NCBI GenBank assembly: GCA_016707525.1
Contig: JADJHP010000008.1
Coordinates: 62,001-126,000 of the forward strand
Length of the DNA stretch: 64,000 bases
Direction of reading: 5' to 3'
From: Ignavibacteriota bacterium
Lineage (GTDB): Bacteria; Bacteroidota; Ignavibacteria; UBA10030; UBA6906
The position numbers were made by a program, and so were the translations under genes. Within the stretch, counting starts at the first letter, position 1. Each line of letters opens with the position of its first letter. Below are positions 24,509 through 33,652 of this stretch, piece after piece. The notes beneath the pieces are model-generated. The model had not been told where the DNA came from. It made no database searches and worked only from the letters and a program-made list of their open reading frames with translations.

Positions 24509-26914
24509 ATGCGTACGCTTCTGCTCATGCTTTGCTTGCTTGCGCTCACCGCGCAGTCAGAACTCAGCGCAGCCACCAACGACCACCGCACCAAAGGATC
24601 CGGCGAATGGAGTTCACCATCCATCTGGGAGCGCTACAACGGCACCACATGGATCGATGCGGAGAACCCGCCAACCACTTCCGATGCGACGGTGACGATA
24701 CTCACCGGGCATAGCGTCTCGGTGCAGTTCGATGCGACCATCGACCAACTGGTGATCAATGAGGGTGGAACAGTGACCGTCGAATCGGGCGTCACCTTCA
24801 CCATAGCGGATGGCACGGGTGACGATCTGTATGTCACGGGCATGCTCGATGTCGTCGGAACCCTGCAGTTCAACGGTGGCGGGGGTGGGTTCAAGGTGTT
24901 CGGAACAGTAAGAAATTCGGGGACCATCAACGGGGCAGCGTGGTACTACGCATCAGGACGCTACCAGCACAACTACACCTCCACCATTGGATACATCCCG
25001 GCGGCTGCCTGGTATGGCAGCTCGACGTGTGAAGTGATCGGGTACACGACGGCAACGGGGAACATGAGTGTCGGGGCACAGACATTCCTGAATATCACAT
25101 GGAACTGTCCGTCACAACAAAATGCCATCAACGCGCCGTCCCAATTCGACAATCTGACGGGAACGCTCACCGTGACATCCACCGGCAGCGGCTCATTGGT
25201 CTTCAACAACACCACCGGAAGCAAGTCGTGGTCGATGAACGGCGGCTTTGTTCAGTCCGGGGGAACCATCGATCTCGCCTCCAGCAGCGCTGCAACCAAT
25301 CTCAACATTGAAGGCGCCGTGTCTCTCCTGGGTGGAACGTTGACCGAGACCGGGTCAGCGTCGTCGTCGTATATCCGCTTCACGGGATCCACGTCCCAGA
25401 ACTTCGGCGTCAACAGCGGCCACACCACAGCGAATGACGTGGACTATTATGTGTGGCCTGGCTCCATCGTGACCCTGACCCAGAACTCGAACATCGATGT
25501 CGCCGCCCTGTACGTCGAGGGAGGTTCAACCTTCAACTGCGGTCAGTATGTGCTCTCCGGTGCAGCCTTCTATATGAGCCCTAATGCCATTCTTTCAACG
25601 GGAAACGACAATGGCATCTCTGCTGCCCCCACGGCATCCGGCAGCATCCAGACAACGACCCGGTCGTACTCGGGTGAAGGGTATTACGTCTACAACCATC
25701 CTTCCAGCATGTCGTACTCCGGGGACGGTATCCCGTCGACCGTGAACGGGCTGACATCAGCCAACACCGGCGGTACCCTTCAGATGGAGAAGGCCGTCAC
25801 GGTGAGCAGCGCTCTCGTCCTCACCAGCCCGGTCCAGGTTGGGACCTCCGGCGGGAACACGCTCACGCTCGGAACAGGAGCATCCCTCAGTGGTTCGAGT
25901 TACGTCGCTCTTGATGGCTCGGGGAAATTCGTACGGTATTTCACCGGGGCGGGGACGGTGACGCTCCCGGTCGGCACTCCCGGTGCGTACAGTCCTGTCT
26001 CCGTGACCGTCACAGCATCCGCCTATACGGCACCGCATCTGGACGTCACCATGGCCGGCGCCAAACACGCTTCGAACTCGAGTCCATCGAACTTTCTGAC
26101 GCGTGTATGGACCCTCTCGGCAGGAGGGATCACATCGCCCACCTATGACCTGTCGTTCACCTATACCAATGCCGATGTCAATGGCGTGGAGTCCGGGATC
26201 GTTTGCGCGCAGTACACCGGATCTGCCTGGGTGCCGGGGAACGCCACCAACCCGGCAACGAACACCATGACCATCTCCGGCCTGAATTCTCTCGGCGACT
26301 TCACCGGCGGCGAGGCCGATGTCCTTCCGGTGCAGCTTTCTTCCTTCACGGCAACCTCCTCCGACGCCGGCATTACCCTTGCCTGGAGGACCGTCAGCGA
26401 GATCAATAACTACGGATTCCATGTCCAGCGCCGTGCCGCGGGCAATGGTACATTCACCGATATCCCCGGCGCATTCATCCAGGGGAACGGCACAACACTG
26501 GAAGAGCACACGTACTCCTTCAGCGAGGCGCTGCCCGGTGATGGGCAGTGGGAGTACCGGCTGCGTCAGGTGGACCTCAATGGCGCGGAGTGGTTCAGTG
26601 ATGCGGTGACGGTAGGCAGCGTGACAGATGTGATCGCTCAGCCGCCGCCTGTTGCCTATGCACTCGAACAGAACTTTCCGAATCCGTTCAATCCGACGAC
26701 CACCCTGCGGTTCGCCGTGCCCGAACGGTCTCACGTCCGCATCATGCTGTACGACCTGCTCGGCAGGGCTGTGGCTGTTCTCGCGGACGACATGAGAGAT
26801 GCCGGGCAACACTCCATCAGCATCGATGGACGCATGCTCTCATCGGGCATCTACGTGTGCCGGATGAACGCCGACGGTTTCCAGAAAATGGTGCGCATGA
26901 CTCTCGTGAAATGA
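24509..26914 (+). CDS. T9SS-type secreted protein, paralogue of the one at 17975
   Basis: This 801-residue protein is intact. It has a signal peptide (MRTLLLMLCLLALTAQS), then a WSSPSIWERYNGTTW segment shared with the paralogue (WKNAASWERYNGSSW). A long Thr/Ser/Gly-rich region of short strands, probably a beta-solenoid, includes a WNCPSQ motif also shared with the paralogue. The ending carries VLPVQLSSFTA, SEINNYGFHVQRR and the sorting domain NFPNPFNPTTTLRF. It should be secreted by the type IX system and anchored to or released from the cell surface. The start is ATG 24509, after GGAGG. An upstream in-frame ATG at 24449 does not give a better signal. It follows the two-component genes by 160 bases, without a visible terminator between them. 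Confidence 0.82.
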   Translation: MRTLLLMLCLLALTAQSELSAATNDHRTKGSGEWSSPSIWERYNGTTWIDAENPPTTSDATVTILTGHSVSVQFDATIDQLVINEGGTVTVESGVTFTIADGTGDDLYVTGMLDVVGTLQFNGGGGGFKVFGTVRNSGTINGAAWYYASGRYQHNYTSTIGYIPAAAWYGSSTCEVIGYTTATGNMSVGAQTFLNITWNCPSQQNAINAPSQFDNLTGTLTVTSTGSGSLVFNNTTGSKSWSMNGGFVQSGGTIDLASSSAATNLNIEGAVSLLGGTLTETGSASSSYIRFTGSTSQNFGVNSGHTTANDVDYYVWPGSIVTLTQNSNIDVAALYVEGGSTFNCGQYVLSGAAFYMSPNAILSTGNDNGISAAPTASGSIQTTTRSYSGEGYYVYNHPSSMSYSGDGIPSTVNGLTSANTGGTLQMEKAVTVSSALVLTSPVQVGTSGGNTLTLGTGASLSGSSYVALDGSGKFVRYFTGAGTVTLPVGTPGAYSPVSVTVTASAYTAPHLDVTMAGAKHASNSSPSNFLTRVWTLSAGGITSPTYDLSFTYTNADVNGVESGIVCAQYTGSAWVPGNATNPATNTMTISGLNSLGDFTGGEADVLPVQLSSFTATSSDAGITLAWRTVSEINNYGFHVQRRAAGNGTFTDIPGAFIQGNGTTLEEHTYSFSEALPGDGQWEYRLRQVDLNGAEWFSDAVTVGSVTDVIAQPPPVAYALEQNFPNPFNPTTTLRFAVPERSHVRIMLYDLLGRAVAVLADDMRDAGQHSISIDGRMLSSGIYVCRMNADGFQKMVRMTLVK

Positions 26915-27288
26915 CCCATTGCGGTAAGGACGCCCCTGCAAAGGTCAAAACAGCCCTGAAATAGCACATCGCAAGCCCGGCTCCGGCAACCCCGGAGCCG
27001 CGGCATTGTCACCCATCTCCCGCTACACCGCGGGGACCATTACCCCGCCAATCGTTCTGTCCTCGATCAGGCCTCCGTTTCGCACACCATCGCTTCGCAG
27101 ACATGTTCCCGCTTTTCGTTGCATACCTCAACCCGCATTCACCTCTCACATGTCATTCTTGGCTCATTCTTAACAAATACCATATTTGTGGTATTGTCGT
27201 TCCCTCACCCCGCCCCTATATTATTCCCACGCTGACGGGCGAGGGCCCGCGGACGTTCGTTCAGACAGGCTATCATGAGGAGGGAAAG
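26915..27288. other. Intergenic control region with a hairpin and an AT-rich inverted repeat
   Basis: GGCTCCGG (26979-26986) pairs with CCGGAGCC (26992-26999) and may terminate the upstream gene. Farther down, AATACCA (27176-27182) and TGGTATT (27189-27195) form an inverted repeat around TATTTG, in an AT-rich stretch containing a TTCTTAACA. This is a plausible promoter or operator for the gene at 27289. No gene is seen. Confidence 0.5.
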
Positions 27289-29616
27289 ATGACGTCTCGC
27301 ATACTCTATACTGCAGTGCTGGTGCTCGCGATGCTCGCGTCCGGCTTCGGCCAGGTCGCCACGCCGCCGGTCCCGACGAATCTCACTGCATCGTTGACCC
27401 CCGATGCGGCTCCGGCTGTCAAACTCGCATGGGGCGTGCCTTCCGGCACGTGGGGCTTCCTGATCTATCGGTCCGTCGATGACTCGACACATTTCCAGAA
27501 ACTGGCAATGGTCAATGCCACCATCTATGTGGACCATGCCGTCCGCACCGGACATGTCTACTATTACTACGTGACGTCGCTCGGGATGAGCAACAGCACG
27601 AACCCGCTGCAGAGCGCACCGAGCAACATTGCTATGATCAAGATCGGTGGCACGATCGACCGCCCGGTGGGCGCTATCGCGGGAAAGGTCACGGACGACT
27701 CCACCGGCGCACCGATCCCCGGCGCACGCATCCTCATCACGCCGCTCCGTCCGACGATCCAGGCAACGATCGCCCTGCCCTTCGCGGTGACAGACAGCCT
27801 CGGGACCTACATCGTGAAACTGGATACTGGATCATACAAACTCCGCGTGGAACCTGCACCGTGGATGCCGCCCTCACCCCCGCCGTACGCCGGTGAATGG
27901 TACGACAACAAGAAGGATTTCTCCACCGCGAATCCGGTGCAGGTGACCGCCAATGCTTCAACGGAAGCGAACTTCGGACTCAGCCGGGTCCTGATCCCGA
28001 CGGTGCCGAAGGGCATCATTACCGGCAAGATCACCGACGAGACGACAGGGAAGCCGCTCGCGGGTATGATGGTCCGCTCCTTTCGCAAAGGGAACAGCAT
28101 CACGAAACTGATGCCAGTGGCCATGACGGACTCGCTCGGCGTGTATGCGATGAAGGTCGATACCGGAACGTATCTTCTGAAGACCGAGTCGCTCCGCATG
28201 TCCGTGATCGACTACATCATGGAGTGGTACGACAATGTCACCGATGCCTCCATGGCCACACCGGTCGTGGTCGCGGATGGTGCAACGGTCGAAGCGAACT
28301 TCCAGCTCGCCAAACCCGTCCCGCCAACCTTCGCGAGCATTGAAGGAACGGTCACCGATACCATGGGCGCTCCCCTGCGCCGTGCAACCGTGGTGATCAT
28401 GCGTACCCTGCAGGATCTCACGAGCGCATCCTCGCTCACACTCGGTGCAGGACTCAACGACAACGAATCCATGGATGTGGAAGGCATCGGGTACTGCCGC
28501 GGTGTCATGTGGAAAGGCCTCACGGATTCTCTGGGGCGGTATGCGGCGCAGGTGATCGCCGGCCGGGCGTATATCGTCATGGCTGCGAAGTGGGGATACA
28601 TCAACGAGTACTACAACGATCAACCAACCCCGCTCCTTGCAGACATCATCAAGGTCACGGGCAATGTCACCGGCATCGATTTCTCGCTGACGCCGAATCC
28701 CGTCATTCACAACAGCATCAGCGGCGTGGTCCGCGATTCCGCGGGCACCGGTGTTCCATCGATCATCGTCCTCTTCCCCGCCCACCGGTTCCTGCCGGTA
28801 CTCCCCCTGCACCGCGTTGGCCATACGGACTCGATGGGGGCATACACGATCGGGAACGTGCGTGCCGGAAAGTATTTCGTCCTGGCCGTGCCACTCGGGA
28901 AATTCGCACCGGCCTTCTACAAAGCAGGCGCGTATGGCGTGATGCATATGGCAAAGGCCGATACCGTAACGGTGAGCGGTGACGTGTCGGGGATCGACAT
29001 CGGCGTCGTCCAGGTGAATTCCATCGGGCTGGTCCGTGTCCGTGGCCATATCTTCGCGGGCGGCAAACCCCTTCCCGGCGCACGCATCCTTGCGACCATG
29101 GCCGGCGTCGTGGTCGGCAGCACACTCACGGACAACCTTGGTTCCTACACCATCGAGGGAGTTCCGTCCGGTGTGACAACGTTGACGGTGGATGCGGCCG
29201 GTTACACCGGCGCAGACAAGAGCGTGAGTCTGCCGGTGAGTTCTTTCGAAGTGAACAATGTGGACTTCACGATGCAGACCGAGACCCCGACGGACGTGAG
29301 CGGATCCACATCGATGCCATCGGCGTTCGCCCTGCATCAGAACTATCCGAACCCGTTCAACCCCAGCACAACGATCTCGTTCGATATGCCGCAGGCCGGA
29401 CACGTGAAACTGTCCGTCTTCACTATGCTCGGGCAGGAGATCGCGACACTGGTGAACGGCACCATGGCCTCCGGCCGGGCATCCATTGTCTGGAATGCCA
29501 CCGACCGCACCGGCGTGAGCGTTGCGAGCGGGGTGTATTTCTACCAGTTGACCGTGCATGCGGCCGATGGACGGTCGACGTATCGTTCGGTGCAGAAAAT
29601 GCTGTTGGTGAGGTGA
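27289..29616 (+). CDS. T9SS-type secreted protein with fibronectin and carboxypeptidase-regulatory-like domains
   Basis: This 775-residue protein has a signal peptide (LYTAVLVLAMLASGFG). A fibronectin type III-like domain comes first (LAWGVPSGTWGFLIYRS). Several carboxypeptidase-regulatory-like repeats follow, each with a GxVxDxxxxPLxGAxV-type start (AGKVTDDSTGAPIPGARI, GKITDETTGKPLAGMMV, EGTVTDTMGAPLRRATV). It ends in the NYPNPFNPSTTISF sorting domain. It should be a cell-surface or released protein. The start is ATG 27289 with AGGAGGGAA upstream. It resembles the next gene (29831), so the two are tandem paralogues. No enzymatic domain is evident. Confidence 0.85.
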   Translation: MTSRILYTAVLVLAMLASGFGQVATPPVPTNLTASLTPDAAPAVKLAWGVPSGTWGFLIYRSVDDSTHFQKLAMVNATIYVDHAVRTGHVYYYYVTSLGMSNSTNPLQSAPSNIAMIKIGGTIDRPVGAIAGKVTDDSTGAPIPGARILITPLRPTIQATIALPFAVTDSLGTYIVKLDTGSYKLRVEPAPWMPPSPPPYAGEWYDNKKDFSTANPVQVTANASTEANFGLSRVLIPTVPKGIITGKITDETTGKPLAGMMVRSFRKGNSITKLMPVAMTDSLGVYAMKVDTGTYLLKTESLRMSVIDYIMEWYDNVTDASMATPVVVADGATVEANFQLAKPVPPTFASIEGTVTDTMGAPLRRATVVIMRTLQDLTSASSLTLGAGLNDNESMDVEGIGYCRGVMWKGLTDSLGRYAAQVIAGRAYIVMAAKWGYINEYYNDQPTPLLADIIKVTGNVTGIDFSLTPNPVIHNSISGVVRDSAGTGVPSIIVLFPAHRFLPVLPLHRVGHTDSMGAYTIGNVRAGKYFVLAVPLGKFAPAFYKAGAYGVMHMAKADTVTVSGDVSGIDIGVVQVNSIGLVRVRGHIFAGGKPLPGARILATMAGVVVGSTLTDNLGSYTIEGVPSGVTTLTVDAAGYTGADKSVSLPVSSFEVNNVDFTMQTETPTDVSGSTSMPSAFALHQNYPNPFNPSTTISFDMPQAGHVKLSVFTMLGQEIATLVNGTMASGRASIVWNATDRTGVSVASGVYFYQLTVHAADGRSTYRSVQKMLLVR

Positions 29617-29699
29617 CGCCGCTCGTCCGCCCGGCAAGGAACGAACACGGACGTTACGAGAGAGATGCAGGAAGAGGAGAGGATGCAGTGCGGGAGAGG

Positions 29700-29736
29700 C
29701 GCAAAGGGTGGACCACCACCCTTTGCGTCACTGTTT
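29700..29736 (+). terminator. Strong Rho-independent terminator
   Basis: CGCAAAGGGTGG (29700-29711) pairs perfectly with CCACCCTTTGCG (29716-29727) around ACCA, and a T-rich CACTGTTTT follows. It separates the two tandem secreted-protein genes, so the second needs its own promoter. Confidence 0.85.
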
Positions 29737-29830
29737 TCCGTACCTTGATACATCCTCGCGCGTTCCCGGCCTTCTGGCGGGTTGATCCTGTTGCACACGA
29801 GAAGTATACCGACTCTGTGGAGATCGTGCC

Positions 29831-31792
29831 ATGAGAAGACTCTTCGCCATCCTCCTGCTGGCAACCGCGGCAAGTGCCCTGACCCTTGCGCAGAGTCCGG
29901 TCACGCCTGCGAACCTTGTGGCACAGTCCCCCGCAGAGATCCCGAGCCGCATCCTGCTTTTCTGGAACGCGTCCTCGACCACTTCTTCCACATTCTTCCG
30001 GGTGTACCGCTCCATCGGCGACACGCTGTCGTTCCAATGGATCGGCGTGACCCAGGGGAACAAGTTCGAAGACCGGGCGGTCACCCCGGGAACGCAGTAC
30101 CAGTACTACGTCACCTCTACCGTCTTCGTCGATAGCACCCTCAGGGAAAGCGGAAGAAGCAACGTGGCGGCCGTCCGCGCATACGCACTGCCGACCGTCG
30201 CACGCGGTGTGATCACCGGCAAGGTGGTGGATCAGAACACCGGCCTGCCCATCCCCAAAGTGCGCATCCGTTTCTTCAAGGTCCTTCTGGCAACGAACAG
30301 GCTGTTGGAGACGGGGACCGATGCCACGGGTCAGTATGCCGCGCCGCTCGACACCGGCACCTACCTGATCCGGGCTGAAGAGGCATCGATATCCATCGCG
30401 GGCCCCCAGCATCAGCCTGAATGGTATGACGATGCCATCCTGCCGGAGAATGCGAATCCCGTACAACTCGTCGCGGGCGACACCATCCGGGCGAATTTTA
30501 CCCTTGCCGCTCTCGGTGGACAGTCCTTTTCCTATGTCAGTGGCATCGTGACCGATGCCAGCGGGACCCCGCTCGCGGGCGCCGCGGTTGCACTGGTGCG
30601 TCCGATCCAGGAGATGAACGCGGCCGGTGCGATCACCGGCGCAACACCCGGCATAGGCGATGAAGCACGGAACATCCCCGGTATCGGCTACGCCCGGGGC
30701 GTGGTGTGGATGGGAAACACCAACCTCCAGGGAAAGTATTTCGCGCAGGTCCTCAGCGGACGGCCCTACATGGCGCTGGCCGCGAAGGACGGCTACATTC
30801 CTGAGATCTTCAGCAATACGACCGACCCCACGCAGGCAACGATCCTGTACGTGCAGGACGACACCACCGGGATCAATTTCAGTCTTGCCCCTCGCGGGAA
30901 CAGCGCCGGCACCATCCAGGGGACGATCACGGATGAAAGCGGGAGCCAGATCCCCGCACGCATCATCCTCTTCCCCCGTCCGAAATCCGGCAACGAAGTC
31001 GCGCCGGTGTTCGTGTACTCGGATTCCGTCGGTGGATTCATGTATAACTTCGTACCGGCCGACACGTACACGGTGCTTGCGGTCCCGTACAGCGACTATG
31101 GTTCGGCGTACTACAAGGCCAACACCACCGGTGTCGTGTCATGGGTGGACGCCGATACGGTCGTGGTGAACGGTGCGCCTGTCTCCCTGCGCATCACGCT
31201 GGCACAATTGCAGGGCGATGGCCTCACACGTATCAGCGGGCGCGTTGTGAATGCCAGTCAGGCGCCGCTGGCCGGTGTGCGGATCACCGCGCGCATGGGT
31301 GACGGACGCCTTGCGGGATACGGCCTGAGCGATCCGGCCGGACACTATGCCATCGATGCGTTGTCCGCCGGAACACTGACGCTGTTCGTGGACAGATTCC
31401 GGTTCAATCTGGTACAGTCGCCCGTCACCGTTCCATACTCCACCTACGCGGTCGACAACGTGGACTTCATCCTCACCGGTTCATTCCCGACGGGGGTCGA
31501 AGAAGGGACAGGCGTGCCGCAACACTCGAGGCTCTTTGCGAATTACCCGAACCCGTTCAATCCTTCAACGACGATCCGCTTCGACCTCGCCGCACAGTCC
31601 GAGATCAGCCTCTCGGTCTATGACGTGCTCGGCCGTGAGGTCACGCGGCTTGCCCAGGGGGTTCATCCGGCGGGGTCGTACAACGTGCAATTCGATGCGG
31701 CGGGATTGTCGAGCGGTGTGTACTACTATGTCCTCCGTGCCCGGGGCGGCAGCAACTATACGAGCACAGGCAGGATGCTTCTCCTGAGGTAA
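29831..31792 (+). CDS. T9SS-type secreted protein, tandem paralogue of 27289
   Basis: This 653-residue protein has a signal peptide (RLFAILLLATAASALTLA). A fibronectin type III-like domain comes first (LFWNASSTTSSTFFRVYRS). Carboxypeptidase-regulatory-like repeats follow (ITGKVVDQNTGLPIPKVRI, SGIVTDASGTPLAGAAV, SGRVVNASQAPLAGVRI). It ends in the sorting domain NYPNPFNPSTTIRF, about 75 residues before the stop. The order of domains matches the gene at 27289, including an IPGIGYARGVVWMG segment (GIGYCRGVMWKG in the neighbour). The start at 29831 has GGAG nine bases upstream. The surface role is inferred. Confidence 0.85.
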   Translation: MRRLFAILLLATAASALTLAQSPVTPANLVAQSPAEIPSRILLFWNASSTTSSTFFRVYRSIGDTLSFQWIGVTQGNKFEDRAVTPGTQYQYYVTSTVFVDSTLRESGRSNVAAVRAYALPTVARGVITGKVVDQNTGLPIPKVRIRFFKVLLATNRLLETGTDATGQYAAPLDTGTYLIRAEEASISIAGPQHQPEWYDDAILPENANPVQLVAGDTIRANFTLAALGGQSFSYVSGIVTDASGTPLAGAAVALVRPIQEMNAAGAITGATPGIGDEARNIPGIGYARGVVWMGNTNLQGKYFAQVLSGRPYMALAAKDGYIPEIFSNTTDPTQATILYVQDDTTGINFSLAPRGNSAGTIQGTITDESGSQIPARIILFPRPKSGNEVAPVFVYSDSVGGFMYNFVPADTYTVLAVPYSDYGSAYYKANTTGVVSWVDADTVVVNGAPVSLRITLAQLQGDGLTRISGRVVNASQAPLAGVRITARMGDGRLAGYGLSDPAGHYAIDALSAGTLTLFVDRFRFNLVQSPVTVPYSTYAVDNVDFILTGSFPTGVEEGTGVPQHSRLFANYPNPFNPSTTIRFDLAAQSEISLSVYDVLGREVTRLAQGVHPAGSYNVQFDAAGLSSGVYYYVLRARGGSNYTSTGRMLLLR

Positions 31793-31796
31793 AAGC

Positions 31797-31828
31797 AATT
31801 CAGATATCAGATATCTGATATCAGAATT
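31797..31828. repeat. Palindromic GATATC element between convergent genes
   Basis: The 20-bp perfect palindrome GATATCAGATATCTGATATC (31803-31822) extends to 32 bases with one mismatch and ends in AATT on both sides. It lies five bases after the stop of the secreted protein. The TGA of the minus-strand flavoprotein is within it (31821-31823). It shares AATTCAGATATC with the element at 7305. A termination role for both strands is likely. Confidence 0.65.
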
Positions 31829-33070
31829 CGTTGTGATCAAGGGCGGCGGTCTCTCCGGCAACGTAGCCGGTCGAGAACGCCGCCTGCAGGTTGTATCCCC
31901 CGATCGGCCCGGCGATGTCGAGCACCTCGCCACAGGGATACAGTCCTTTCACGATCCGTGACCGCATCGTGCGGGGATCCACTTCGTTCAATGCGATCCC
32001 GCCCGCCGTGACCTCTCCCCGCTCGATCGGCACATGTGCTACCCGGCCCAGCGGCCACTCCTTCAACCTTCGTACGATCGCCCTTCGCGCATCCCGTGTG
32101 AGCACGTGGCCACGCGTCTGAGGGTCTACATCGATCCCCCCAGGAATGCATCCACAAGGCGGTTCGGAAGCCATGCATCCAGGACCGTACCAATGGCACG
32201 CTGCCTGTGCTCCTGCACGACGCGGCCCAATTCATGGTCCAGGTGTTCGAACTCAAGGCCGGGAAAGAGGTCTGCCACGATCGAGACGGGTGCCTTCTCC
32301 TGCGCTGCCGCGGCTGCCCTGCTGATCTCCAGCGCGCACGGCCCCGACAACCCTTCGTGGGTGAAGAGGACGTCGCCGTCCCATGCGGCGAGACGCTTTC
32401 CGTTCTGCACCGCGGAAAGACGGCAGTCACGGAACGAGATCCCCTGCCAGGCCCGGGGAAGAGCCGGCTGCACCTGTATCGGCGCCAATGCAGCCCGCAG
32501 GGGCACGACCGTGTGACCCAGGGATGCGGCCCATCGATATCCGTCGCCTGTCGTGCCGGTCTTCGGGTAGGACGATCCCCCCGTTGCAAGGATGACCTGG
32601 CTGGCCGGGATCACGCCATCGTCGCAGAGGACACCGGTAACTGCGCCATCCACGGCCTGGATGCCGTTGACGCGCGTATGGTGCCGCACGCGAATGCGCT
32701 CGTGGTCAAGCAATCCATTGAGAACACGCATGACGTCTTTTGCCATACCATACATGGGGAACACTCGACCATTTTCTCTGGTCTCTGTGCTAATCCCCTT
32801 ATCGTTCAGCAGTTTGACAATATCATCATTCGTGAAGCGGTGCATCGCCGGCTTCAGGAAGCGTGCTTCGGCAGGAATGAATGCACGAAGAACATCATCC
32901 CGCGTGCCTGCATGCGTGATATTGCATTTTCCGCCGCCGGAAATGAGGATCTTGGTCCCCGCGCGGCCATTCCGCTCGAGTATGATCACAGATGCGCCAC
33001 ATGCAGATGCTTTCCATGCAGCTATAATGCCGGCGCCGCCGGCGCCGATAATGACTATGGGAGGTGTCAT
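31821..33070 (-). pseudogene. HI0933-like (YhiN-type) flavoprotein, frameshifted
   Basis: The gene starts at ATG 33070 with the FAD-binding IVIIGAGGAGIIAA. Typical HI0933-family elements follow: GTKILISGGGKCNIT, GRVFPMYGMAKDV, ATGGSSYPKTGTTGDGY and FTHEGLSGP. The first frame stops at 32126 after AFLGGSM. Family-like sequence resumes in the next frame as GGIDVDPQTRGHVL and runs through the conserved end (KGLYPCGEVLDIAGPIGGYNLQAAFSTG) to 31821. One extra base in the C6 tract at 32136-32141 would rebuild a 416-residue enzyme. The lost part includes the C-terminal FAD-contacting segment, so the truncated product would be inactive. A slipped repeat or a sequencing error are the options. Confidence 0.85.
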
Positions 33071-33183
33071 GGTATCAAGGTACTCAACTCTTCCTTGATG
33101 TCCAAGAAGGGTGATGTCTGCCCTTGACTTCCCATGCCCATGGTTGTATCTTGGTGAAGAGCACATCCGTAGGGAGAACAGGA

Positions 33184-33642
33184 ATGAAGAGCAGAGACGG
33201 ATCACTGAACAAGAATCCGCTGGGCGTGACCATCGGATCGAATTTCGCACCGCCGCCGACCGCACGGGCCGGCTCGCCGCTCTATGGCGATCAAGGTTCG
33301 CTCATCGCGAAACTCACCACCGCTGCACAGCAGTACCTCACGAACGGACAGAGTGCTCTCGCCTTCGACTCCCTCATGGAGGCGTATCTCATCGACCCTC
33401 TCGACCCACGCGTGATCTCGTGCGAACAATCGGTCCTCCCTGCATGGGAGAAATACCGCACGGATGGCATCGCTGCTGTCGCCAGAACACCTCAACGGAT
33501 GAGCGACGAGGACCGCCTTGCCCGGCTGAAGGCAGAACGCGATGCAACACGCACTGCCATCGAGCGGCGCATGTGGGACCAGGCATCCGGCCCGGCACGC
33601 ACGTCGAATCCCCCGGGCACACCACTGAACGGAAAGCGATAA
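33184..33642 (+). CDS. Small soluble protein of unknown function
   Basis: This 152-residue protein is predicted cytoplasmic. The central segment (AKLTTAAQQYLTNGQSALAFDSLMEAYLIDPLDPRVISCEQ) looks like a TPR-type helical pair. A charged helix near the end (SDEDRLARLKAERDATRTAIERR) may be a coiled coil. The N-terminal 30 residues are Pro- and Gly-rich and probably disordered. The start is ATG 33184, after AGGA. It lies 10 bases before the outer-membrane protein gene and probably shares its transcript. I do not recognise a family. Confidence 0.6.
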   Translation: MKSRDGSLNKNPLGVTIGSNFAPPPTARAGSPLYGDQGSLIAKLTTAAQQYLTNGQSALAFDSLMEAYLIDPLDPRVISCEQSVLPAWEKYRTDGIAAVARTPQRMSDEDRLARLKAERDATRTAIERRMWDQASGPARTSNPPGTPLNGKR

Positions 33643-33652
33643 CGGTACGCCC

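Noticed and set aside
27958..29637. 559-codon minus-strand open frame under the secreted protein
   Set aside because: It is antisense to a protein with a signal peptide and sorting domain. Its composition (rich in His, Arg and Asp) is typical of a shadow frame.
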